Of a stretch of 64,000 bases of DNA, positions 52,101-58,972 are shown piece by piece. Location of the stretch: contig JACKLF010000001.1 of NCBI GenBank assembly GCA_024236055.1, forward strand, positions 310,001 to 374,000, read 5' to 3'. The position numbers and the translations under genes were made by a program. Source of the DNA: Alphaproteobacteria bacterium. Its GTDB lineage: Bacteria; Pseudomonadota; Alphaproteobacteria; Micropepsales; Micropepsaceae. Within the stretch, counting starts at the first letter, position 1, and each line of letters starts with the position of its first letter. The notes beneath the pieces are model-generated. The model searched no databases and was not told the origin of the DNA. It saw only the letters and a program-made list of their open reading frames with translations.

Positions 52101-52631
52101 GCGACGCTGATGCAGGCCGCCGATACCGGCGGCTTCTTCCAGAATGGCGCGGCGAGCCAGCGGCTTCTGGCTGATCAACAGGCCGATCTGGCCCTGGCGC
52201 ACAAAGGCTGTCGAGCCGGCGCCGGACGACGCGTCGGCGAAGAAAATCTGCACGTCACGCTGGCGCACGTCGCGGCCATTGATGCGATAGACGCTGCCCG
52301 CTTCGCGCTCGATGCGGCGCGACACTTCGATCGTGTCGAAATCGGCATAGGCGCCGCCCGCGGAGCGATCGGCATTGTCGATGAACAGCGTGACTTCGGC
52401 GACATTGCGTGCGGGCCGGCCGGCACTGCCGGAAAAGATCACATCGTCCATCTCGCTGCCGCGGATGGAGGAGGGGCGGGTTTCGCCCATCACCCAGCGC
52501 ATGGCGTCGAACAGGTTCGACTTGCCGCAGCCATTGGGCCCGATCACCGCGGTCAGGCCGGGCTCAATGAACAGCTCCGTCGGTTCGACGAAGGATTTAA
52601 AACCGGAAAGCCTGAGCCTGGTGAACTTCAA
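49176..52631 (-). CDS. smc: Chromosome segregation protein SMC
   Basis: 1151 aa. Starts with TTG at 52631 (LKFTRLRLSGFKSFVEPTEL, the usual first residues). Walker A is GPNGCGKSNLFDAMRW. Two coiled-coil arms (about 170-490 and 650-980) flank the hinge (about 500-640). The C-terminal head has the ABC signature LLSGGEQALTALAL and Walker B VCVLDEVDAPLDDANVERF. It works with ScpA/ScpB encoded at 31-32.7 kb. The downstream order smc - thioredoxin-fold protein - DciA-like - mutY is common in Alphaproteobacteria. Confidence 0.97.
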   Translation of the reverse strand: MKFTRLRLSGFKSFVEPTELFIEPGLTAVIGPNGCGKSNLFDAMRWVMGETRPSSIRGSEMDDVIFSGSAGRPARNVAEVTLFIDNADRSAGGAYADFDTIEVSRRIEREAGSVYRINGRDVRQRDVQIFFADASSGAGSTAFVRQGQIGLLISQKPLARRAILEEAAGIGGLHQRRHEAELRLRAAETNLSRLEDVIHEVEGQLASLKRQARQAARYRNLSGHIRKAEALAHHLRWIAAEAKAAAAAEDLAKAASNVASATELAAQASTAQSQAAEVLPPLRQTEAEKAAAHHRLIAQREQLDAEETRAREAAQRIRQLIAQGVSDSQREQALEQDAQNALSRLAEEHQTLSEADARAGDDMSAAENLAAEFAQTLAEAEGLLEKLTAELADWNARKASLERGQSVAAALIETSKGQLADAQARLDRALEAAKDAPDVHAAEAETERARTVSENARTAAGAARTARGDAEAAETTARGPLEDAEREVQRLTAEVKALSDLLHPEGEGLFPPLVDAVTVQAGYETALGAALGEDLQAPLDDSSPHHWRDLGTFDFDPVLPDGCKPLSQFVQAPAALARRLAMTGLVFPDQGAALQKQLKPGQCLVSARGDLWRWDGFVASADAPSASAIRLAQRNRLTQLESDAAQAREVRAARFAEYSSARDAANAARETLRTAEGEERAAEQALIGAQDLAARAARAAAERASQLASLEAEILRLTQSVQAAEESHGQAVSGLEELGDGIALNQSVADARSRTAEARTASTEARASLESLRREVATRRARLTGIGEEQARWESRRTAATDKVNELARRQEELTAELDAAEKVPEEISQRRNALMDAIALAETARREAADARQAAENILAEADKEAKNADAIMAAAREERARAQALSEAAAQRIEELKTRIQDELECSPAELPERAEIKEGEELPPLEQAEKRVERLKNEREQLGGVNLRAEEEAAEQEARMTTLAADREDLTGAIERLRRGIQSLNKEGRERLLASFEKVNANFQELFTKLFEGGEARLTFTESDDPLQAGLEIFARPPGKRLQSLALLSGGEQALTALALIFAVFLVNPAPVCVLDEVDAPLDDANVERFCKMLGEMTKLSGTRFLVITHHALTMSRMDRLFGVTMAERGVSQLVSVSLSEAEKIAAE

Positions 52632-52667
52632 CTGACTTGCGCCGCCTCTGCGCTGCTCACCCGCCGC

Positions 52668-53333
52668 TTACTTCTGCTCGGCGAGCGCCTTGTCCAAGAG
52701 TTTCGAAATGGTATCGAACGGAATGTTGCCCGATCCCTGGGACACGCCATTCAGAATGAAGGTCGGCGTGCCGGTGATGTTGTATTTGGCCTCGCCATCC
52801 GCGGCGACCTTGTTGATGCGTTCATCCTCAGCTTTGTTGGCGATGCACTGGTCGACCTGGTCGGCGCTCATGCCGGCGATCCGGCCCAGCCGTACAAGTC
52901 CGCCATGGACGTCGGTTACCCCATATTCAACGTCCCATTGGGGTTGATTCTTGAACAGCAGGTCAATGAAGTCGAAATACTTATCCTCAGGCAGACAGCG
53001 GGCGATTTTCTCGGCCGCGCCATCGTCCGGGCGCAGCGGGAAGACGCGGAAGACATAGAAAATCTTGCCGGTATCGATGTATTGGGCCTTCAGCTGCGGG
53101 AAGGACTGTTCGTTGAAGGCCGCGCAAACCGGGCAGCTGGGCGCCGCATACTCGATCAGCACCACCTTGGACTTGGGGTTCCCCATGGTCCGGTCGGTGG
53201 GCAGGATCTCATAACCCTGGGCGGATTGGGCCGTGGCCGCATCTGTGGACGAGCCGGACAGGGCATACCAGGCAACGGCGCCCAGCACGGCCAGAACGAC
53301 GACGCCCAGGATCAGGAGGGTTTTGCGCGACAC
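52668..53333 (-). CDS. Membrane-anchored DsbA-family thiol oxidoreductase
   Basis: 221 aa if started at GTG 53333, which has GGAG 8 bases upstream; an ATG at 53402 would add 23 atypical residues. One N-terminal helix (TLLILGVVVLAVLGAVAWYA) places the thioredoxin fold in the periplasm. The active site is CPVC in YAAPSCPVCAAFNEQSFP, and the cis-Pro loop is ITGTPTFILNG. An additional Cys pair (ARCLPED, QCIANK) is present. A disulfide-forming role is inferred from DsbA-like relatives. Confidence 0.9.
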   Translation of the reverse strand: MSRKTLLILGVVVLAVLGAVAWYALSGSSTDAATAQSAQGYEILPTDRTMGNPKSKVVLIEYAAPSCPVCAAFNEQSFPQLKAQYIDTGKIFYVFRVFPLRPDDGAAEKIARCLPEDKYFDFIDLLFKNQPQWDVEYGVTDVHGGLVRLGRIAGMSADQVDQCIANKAEDERINKVAADGEAKYNITGTPTFILNGVSQGSGNIPFDTISKLLDKALAEQK

Positions 53334-53477
53334 GTGTGATTCTCCGCCTTGGTTCGGGACGGTTTTTGGCAGAGAACCGGGGCCCGGTCCAATGAGTCGC
53401 ACGTCCGGCTTCGGACAGGTGCCGGAAAAGTCCGGCTTTTTCGCCGTTTTGGCCGTGATTTAAGGTCCTGGCCGGCG

Positions 53478-53978
53478 TCAGGTCGTCCTGCGGCGTGCCA
53501 GGGCCTGAAGCGCACGGGCCAGTCCCTCGGGGCCGGTATAGCGGCGGCTGGGGTCGGCGGGGGGCAGGGGGCCAGCCGGCTGCTGCCGGGGCTGCCGGGC
53601 AGGCGGCGTCAGGGGCGCGCCCTGGCTGAACTTGATCTGGGCCACGGCGGGGCGACCCAGATAGGCGTTGATCCGTTCGCACAGGGTGCGTTTTTCGTGG
53701 GCGAGGAACAGGGCCGCCCCAGGCACGGCGCTGAGCGTCAGGGTGCCGCCCGCCGGACCCTCGGTCAGCCGGGTGGGCTGGGCCAGGCGGGCAACCTCGG
53801 GACCGGCAATCTCGGGCCAGCGCAGGACCAGCGAGGGATCGGCAAAGCCGGCCCGGGCGAAGGCAATGGCGCCCACGCTGCGCGTGTCGGTTGCCACCGG
53901 CACCACCCGGCGATGGCGGGCAGGCGCCTGTGCATGGTCGCCGGATTGGCTTTGTGTCTCGCGGGGGCTTCGGGCCAT
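53478..53978 (-). CDS. DciA-like (DUF721) protein
   Basis: 166 aa. The DUF721 domain covers about 30-125 (VGAIAFARAGFADPSLVLRW, then EIAGPEVARLAQPTRL and ERINAYLGRPAVAQIKF). A Pro/Gln-rich linker and a short helical C-terminus (EGLARALQALARR) follow. DciA proteins load the replicative helicase DnaB in bacteria without DnaC; this role is known for the family, not shown here. It is divergent from mutY with 9 bp between starts. Confidence 0.85.
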   Translation of the reverse strand: MARSPRETQSQSGDHAQAPARHRRVVPVATDTRSVGAIAFARAGFADPSLVLRWPEIAGPEVARLAQPTRLTEGPAGGTLTLSAVPGAALFLAHEKRTLCERINAYLGRPAVAQIKFSQGAPLTPPARQPRQQPAGPLPPADPSRRYTGPEGLARALQALARRRTT

Positions 53979-53987
53979 GGTGCCAGT

Positions 53988-55101
53988 ATGCCGCGCGCCC
54001 GGACCTCACAACAGCCCTCTTTGAGCGTGCGCCTGCTGGCCTGGTACGATGTCCACCGCAGGGTGTTGCCCTGGCGGGCGCCGGCGGGCAAACGCGCCGA
54101 TCCCTATCGCGTCTGGCTGTCCGAAATCATGCTGCAGCAGACCACGGTGCAGGCCGTTGCCGGTTATTACCGCAAGTTCCTGGCGCGCTGGCCAACGGTG
54201 GGCGCACTGGCGGCAGCGCGGCAGGACGATGTCCTAGCCGCCTGGGCGGGACTTGGATACTACGCGCGTGCTCGCAATCTGCATGCAGCCGCCAAGGTCG
54301 TTGCGCAGGAGATGGGTGGGCGGTTTCCCGGCACCGCCGAAGCGCTGCGTGCCCTGCCGGGCGTGGGCGCCTACACGTCCGGGGCCATCGCCGCCATCGC
54401 CTATGACGAAAAACAGGCGGCGATGGATGCCAATGCCGAGCGTGTGATCGCCCGGCTTTATGCTGTCGAAACGCCGATGCCAAAAGCCAAGGCCGAATTG
54501 CACCGGCTGTGCCAGGCGCTGGTACCGGATTGGGCAAAGGCGATTTCGTGCAGGCCCTGATGGACCTGGGCAGCGCCATCCTGCGGCCAAGCGTCCGGCC
54601 TGCGCCCTGAATTGTCCTGGACGGATGATGATCCAGGTCGCCTTCTGGGGCGCGGCATCCAAGCCTGGTGCTGGTCAAGGCGTCAATCGCGCCCATGTCC
54701 GCTGAAGCGCAGGAGCAGCCTCTTGTGTTCCCCAAATGTTCCAGTGCTGGGCATGATCAGTTCCCACACAAGCCCTGGATGTCGCGCTCGATGATGCAGC
54801 CGCCTTCTGCTGACTGGAATGGCTATTCGCCCGCGCCTGGAGCCTGAAACAGGCGCCGTTCCCGGCGGACTGGAAAAAGCGGCCGGGCCTCGTGCGTCAT
54901 GGCTTTACCCACTTCGAACTTGAGATCGAAGTCTATGTGGGGCGCGTCGCCTGCCGTCCCAAAACGCAAGGCCAATGGGTGCCGCGCGGGCAATTGCCTG
55001 ATGCCGCGCTGCCCACGGTCATGCGCAAGATCGTGGAACACGGGCTGGACGAAGGCGGCCCGCTGTTCGCCTCTCAGGAAAGCTCGGCCCGCAAGCGCTG
55101 A
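53988..55101 (+). pseudogene. mutY: Adenine DNA glycosylase MutY, multiply frameshifted
   Basis: The start at ATG 53988 is normal. The helix-hairpin-helix glycosylase core is intact up to about 54540 (PYRVWLSEIMLQQTTVQAV, LPGVGAYTSGAIAAIAYDE with catalytic Asp region). One base is then missing: the frame ends KAISCRP, while GDFVQALMDLGSAILRP continues in another frame. Fragments of the [4Fe-4S] region (KRPACALNCP) follow with more shifts, and two of the four expected Cys are lost. The NUDIX-like C-terminal domain is readable again from about 54835 (SLKQAPFPADW, VRHGFTHFELEIEVYVGRV) to 55101, overlapping the convergent ccrM end. Either real decay or bad consensus. Confidence 0.85.
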
Positions 55102-56150
55102 CGCAGCACATCGATCGGGGCATAGCCGCCGCCGGGCAGTTCGAACTGCCAGAAGGTCCAGCCGTTGCAGGCATCCAGTCCCTGCACATGCGCGCCCATG
55201 CGATGGATCGAGCCGGTGGCATCCGATGTCACCAATGTCCCGTCGGCGCGCACCTTGGCGCGGTGACCCTTGCGGGCGCCATGCAGCACCGTGCCGGGCG
55301 GCAGCAGGCCCCGTTCCACCACCCAGCCGAAGGGAATGCGCGGTTCGGCGCGCTTGGAGCCGGTGACCTTGATGGCCTCGGCTTCGGCAGGCTCTATGGC
55401 GTCGATGCGCTTTTGCGCGACATCGGCATAGGATTTTTCGCGCTCGATGCCGATGAAATGGCGGCCCAGCCGCTTGGCGACCGCGCCGGTGGTGCCCGAA
55501 CCGAAGAAGGGGTCCAGGATCACATCGCCCTGCTTGGTCGAGGCCACCACCACCCGGTGCAGCAGCGATTCCGGTTTCTGGGTGGAATGGGCCTTCTGGC
55601 CGCTCTCGTCCTTCAGCCGCTCGTTGCCCGAGCAGATCGGCAGCGTCCAGTCCGAGCGCATCTGCAATTCGTCGTTCAGCGCCTTCATCGCTTCATAGTT
55701 GAAGGTGTACTGCTGGCGCGGATGCTTGGCGGCCCAGATCAGCGTCTCATGCGCGTTGGTGAAGCGGCGGCCCTTGAAATTGGGCATGGGATTGGTCTTG
55801 CGCCACACCACGTCGTTCAAAATCCAGTAGCCCAGATCCTGCAGGATCGCGCCGACCCGGAAGATGTTGTGATAGGAGCCGATCACCCACAGCGTGCCAT
55901 TGTCCTTGAGGCAGCGGCGCGCCGCGGTCAGCCATTCACGGGTAAAGCGGTCATATTCGTCAAAGCTGGCGAACTGGTCCCAGGCGTCGTCGACCGCATC
56001 GACCTTGGACTGGTCGGGCCGGTGCAACTGGCCGCGCAGCTGCATGTTGTAGGGCGGGTCGGCGAAGACCAGGTCGCAACAGCCTTCCGGCAGGGCCCGC
56101 ATGGTTTCCACACAGTCGCCCCGGATGATCCGGTTCAATTCCAAATTCAT
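55074..56150 (-). CDS. ccrM: Cell-cycle-regulated DNA adenine methyltransferase CcrM (GANTC)
   Basis: 358 aa. A beta-class N6-adenine methyltransferase: catalytic DPPYNMQL (about 31-38) comes before SAM-binding LDPFFGSGTTGAVAKRLGRH. The CcrM-specific C-terminal domain (about 270-358: VERGLLPPGTVLHGARKGHR, GSIHRMGAHVQGLDACNGWT, GGGYAPIDVLRQRLRAEL) is complete. CcrM methylates GANTC after replication and times cell-cycle genes. Its own upstream region holds seven GANTC sites, so methylation feedback is likely. Its 3' end overlaps the mutY remnant by 28 bases. Confidence 0.96.
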   Translation of the reverse strand: MNLELNRIIRGDCVETMRALPEGCCDLVFADPPYNMQLRGQLHRPDQSKVDAVDDAWDQFASFDEYDRFTREWLTAARRCLKDNGTLWVIGSYHNIFRVGAILQDLGYWILNDVVWRKTNPMPNFKGRRFTNAHETLIWAAKHPRQQYTFNYEAMKALNDELQMRSDWTLPICSGNERLKDESGQKAHSTQKPESLLHRVVVASTKQGDVILDPFFGSGTTGAVAKRLGRHFIGIEREKSYADVAQKRIDAIEPAEAEAIKVTGSKRAEPRIPFGWVVERGLLPPGTVLHGARKGHRAKVRADGTLVTSDATGSIHRMGAHVQGLDACNGWTFWQFELPGGGYAPIDVLRQRLRAELS

Positions 56151-56177
56151 GAGCCCCGCCCAAAATGTTCACAGCGG

Positions 56178-56255
56178 GATTCACAGTGATTCGGGTCGAT
56201 TCGCCCGTCAAGAGTCTTGGTGAATCAAAGCGTTATGAATTGAGTCCCCGGATTC
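56178..56255 (-). promoter_or_regulatory. Cluster of seven GANTC (CcrM) sites upstream of ccrM
   Basis: GANTC occurs at 56178, 56188, 56198, 56212, 56222, 56242 and 56251 (first base of each). The start-to-start spacings are 10, 10, 14, 10, 20 and 9 bp. The sites fill the gap between the rnhB stop (56265) and the ccrM start (56150). A -35-like TTGACG (minus strand, 56211-56206) lies within. Confidence 0.9.
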
Positions 56256-56264
56256 ATCCCCACA

Positions 56265-56882
56265 CTAGATGTTGTGGTCGGTGAGCAGATTGCGGATCGG
56301 GGCGAAGCTGCGGCGGTGGTGCACGGTAATGCCGTGCTGCTTCAGGCCGGCCATATGCTCGGCGGTGCCATAGCCCTTGTTGCGAATCCAGTTGTAGCCG
56401 GGATGGTCGCCATGCAGCCGGACCATCAATCGGTCGCGGGTGACCTTGGCGATGATGGACGCCGCCGCGATGGACAGGCTTATGCCGTCGCCATCCACCA
56501 GCGTGTCGCATTTGCAGGGCAGGGCGGGCGCATCGTTGCCATCCACCAGGGCGAAGGCCGCCGGCACGGCCAGCGCGCCAACCGCGCGCGACATGGCCAG
56601 ATGGGTCGCCTGGCGAATGTTGAGCAGGTCGATTTCGTCCACGCTGGCTTCGCCCACGCCGACGCCCACCGCCATTTCCATGATCTGCGGGAACAGCGCC
56701 TCGCGTGCGCCTTCGCTGAGTTGCTTGGAGTCGTTGAGGCCTTTGGGTATGCGGCCTTTCTGCAGGATCACCGCGGCGGCAACGACCGGACCGGCCAGCG
56801 GCCCGCGCCCGGCTTCGTCAACGCCGCATACGGGCCCGTCCAGGGTCTTCAGCAGGCGCGACTCATGGATGAAATGCGGCAT
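56265..56882 (-). CDS. rnhB: Ribonuclease HII
   Basis: 205 aa. Removes RNA and single ribonucleotides from DNA hybrids. Catalytic acids are in VCGVDEAGRGPLAGPVVAAA (Asp, Glu), AFALVDGNDAP (Asp) and ISLSIAAASIIAKVTRDRLM. The C-terminal HHRRSFAPIRNLL is typical. The length is normal. It is transcribed in the same direction as ccrM, which follows 114 bp later. Confidence 0.96.
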   Translation of the reverse strand: MPHFIHESRLLKTLDGPVCGVDEAGRGPLAGPVVAAAVILQKGRIPKGLNDSKQLSEGAREALFPQIMEMAVGVGVGEASVDEIDLLNIRQATHLAMSRAVGALAVPAAFALVDGNDAPALPCKCDTLVDGDGISLSIAAASIIAKVTRDRLMVRLHGDHPGYNWIRNKGYGTAEHMAGLKQHGITVHHRRSFAPIRNLLTDHNI

Positions 56883-56949
56883 GTCCGGCTTATAGCGCGA
56901 TGGCGACTGCCTGCCACTGTGATCGCCCGCCGCCGCTCAGACGGACGGT

Positions 56950-58089
56950 TCAGAACAGCGCCATCTGGTCGCCGCTTTGGGGCGGGCGACGGAATTTGCC
57001 AAGGTTCAGGGGTTTTGACGGCTGGTTCAGTCCCAGCCGCCTGACGGCCATGTGGAAGCGCCGCGCCATGAGCTCGGCATAGGGGCCGGTACCCTTCATG
57101 CGGGTGTTCCAGTTGGGATCGTAATCCCTGCCGCCGCGCATGGACCGCACAAGCGTCATGACATGGCGCGCCCGGTCCGGCGCGTTGGCGTCCAGCCATT
57201 CGCGGAACAGATCCTTGATCTCCAGCGGCAGGCGCAGCAGCACATAGCCGGCTGAGCGCGCGCCCGCCTCCCGGGCCGCGGACAGAACCGCTTCCATCTC
57301 GTGATCGTTCAGCGCGGGAATGGCGGGAGCGAACATCACGCCCGCCGGCACGCCTGCATCGGCAAGGCCGCGAATGGCCTGGAGGCGGCGCGTCGGCGTG
57401 CCCGCACGCGGTTCCATCGCGCGGGCCAGCTTGCGGTCCAGCGTGGTCACCGAAATGGCGGCCTTTGCCAGGCCCATCCCAGCCATCTCGGACAGGATAT
57501 CCAGGTCGCGCAGGATCAGCGGCGACTTGGTGACAATGGCGACCGGATGGCGGAAGTCGCGCAGCACTTCCAGGATGGAGCGGGTGATGCGCATGGTCCG
57601 TTCCACCGGCTGATAGGGATCGGTGTTGGTGCCGATGGCGATGGTCCTCGGCACATAACCGGGGGCGGACAGTTCCTTTGCTAGCAGCCGGGCGGCATCG
57701 GGTTTTGCGAACAGCCGGGTTTCGAAATCCACGCCGGGCGACATGCCCAGCCAGGCATGGCTGGGACGGGCGAAACAATAGACGCAGCCATGCTCGCAGC
57801 CGCGATAGGGATTGATGGACTGGTCGAAGGAAATGTCGGGGGATTGGTTGCGCGCGATGATGGTGCGCGATGCGTCCAGGGTTACTTCGGTGCGCAGCGG
57901 CGGCAGGCTGTCTTCATCGCCTGCGAACGGGACTTCGCGTTGCGGCATGGCCGGGGCAGCGCGGCTGTTGGACCAGCCGTCATCCAGCAGCGTGCGGCTG
58001 TGCCGCTCGTAGCGGCCCACGGCGTTGGAGAGCGCACCGCGCCCGCGCAACCGTTCGGGACGCATGGTCGAATCAAGGACTGTCGTCAT
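56950..58089 (-). CDS. PA0069-family radical SAM protein
   Basis: 379 aa from ATG 58089; the longer open frame upstream looks non-coding. The radical SAM [4Fe-4S] motif is NPYRGCEHGCVYCFARPSHAW (CxxxCxxC). Family blocks are FETRLFAKPDAARLLAKEL, IAIGTNTDPYQPVERTMRIT, VAIVTKSPLILRDLDIL and NDHEMEAVLSAAREAGARSA. It resembles spore photoproduct lyase-type proteins, but the substrate of the PA0069 group is unknown. It lies 67 bp upstream of rnhB on the same strand. Confidence 0.92.
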   Translation of the reverse strand: MTTVLDSTMRPERLRGRGALSNAVGRYERHSRTLLDDGWSNSRAAPAMPQREVPFAGDEDSLPPLRTEVTLDASRTIIARNQSPDISFDQSINPYRGCEHGCVYCFARPSHAWLGMSPGVDFETRLFAKPDAARLLAKELSAPGYVPRTIAIGTNTDPYQPVERTMRITRSILEVLRDFRHPVAIVTKSPLILRDLDILSEMAGMGLAKAAISVTTLDRKLARAMEPRAGTPTRRLQAIRGLADAGVPAGVMFAPAIPALNDHEMEAVLSAAREAGARSAGYVLLRLPLEIKDLFREWLDANAPDRARHVMTLVRSMRGGRDYDPNWNTRMKGTGPYAELMARRFHMAVRRLGLNQPSKPLNLGKFRRPPQSGDQMALF

Positions 58090-58312
58090 TCCGCGACAGT
58101 AGCACTGAATGAGAACAAAACAAGTACGAATGCCGTGGCCGACTTTGCATCTGTTGGACGCAATCCTCGCCTGCTGGCGTTTCCCGTGATCGGAGGGTGG
58201 CCGCGACCTTCTGTCCATCCGAAATGCACAAATTGAAGGCAAATCATGGGCTTGCTTACGATATGGCCGAAATTCCGTTTGCGGCTTCGTCCGACTGCGC
58301 CATTATGGCGAC

Positions 58313-58972
58313 ATGATCAGTGTCATCGTGCCCACCCTGAATGACGAGCGCCTGCTGCCCCGCTGCTTCGATGGCCTGATTGCCGGGGCGGTGCGCGGTG
58401 TAGTGCGTGAAGTCGTGGTGGCAGACGCCGGCTCGTCCGATGCCACGCTGGCGATCGCCGACGCCGTGGGCGCGCATATCGTGCATGCCCAGAGCGGCCG
58501 CGCGGCGCAATATATTGCCGGTGTCGCGGCGGCAAAGTCCGACTGGCTGCTGTTCCTGCATCCGCAAACCGCGCTGGAGCAGGGCTGGGATACCGAAGTG
58601 GAATCCTTCATCGACCAGGCGCAGCTTGAGCGTCCGCGCGCGGCCGTGTTCCGCTTCGCCCTTGAGGATTTCGGCGGCGAGGCGCGCCGGGCGGAGGCCA
58701 AGGCCGCGCTGCGCTCGGTGCTGCTGGCGCTGCCTTATGGCGATCAGGGGCTGCTGGTGCCGCGCCGTCTTTACAATCAGGTCGGCGGCTTTCGCGCTTT
58801 GTCGCGGATGGAGGATGCCGACATCGTCCGGCGCATAGGCCGGCGCCGCCTGATCCGCCTGCGCGCGCGCGCGGTGAATGTGGCGCGTCCGTCCAAGGGG
58901 GCGTTGCGCGGCCTGGCGCTCAGCCTGCTGCACGCGATCCGCGTTCCGTCCACGGTGCTGGCGAAGCTTTAA
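58313..58972 (+). CDS. Family 2 glycosyltransferase (GT-A fold)
   Basis: 219 aa. The nucleotide-sugar binding start is MISVIVPTLNDERLLPRCFD, with VVVADAGSSDATLAIADAVG as the second block, and the usual DxD motif is replaced by weaker LFLHPQTALEQGWD. The region YGDQGLLVPRRLYNQVGGF matches TIGR04283-type transferases linked to small-molecule glycosylation. The C-terminus has a hydrophobic helix but no clear membrane anchor. It overlaps the convergent lytic transglycosylase stop by 4 bases. Confidence 0.85.
   Translation: MISVIVPTLNDERLLPRCFDGLIAGAVRGVVREVVVADAGSSDATLAIADAVGAHIVHAQSGRAAQYIAGVAAAKSDWLLFLHPQTALEQGWDTEVESFIDQAQLERPRAAVFRFALEDFGGEARRAEAKAALRSVLLALPYGDQGLLVPRRLYNQVGGFRALSRMEDADIVRRIGRRRLIRLRARAVNVARPSKGALRGLALSLLHAIRVPSTVLAKL

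Noticed and set aside
49290..53339. A 1349-codon open frame on the plus strand antisense to smc
   Set aside because: High GC makes stops rare in this frame. The protein is low-complexity (Gly, Gln, Arg, Phe) without domains, while the minus strand encodes a complete SMC.
53349..54560. A 403-codon protein reaching from the DsbA region into mutY
   Set aside because: The first 210 codons are the antisense of the DciA-like gene. The MutY homology starts at the ATG at 53988.
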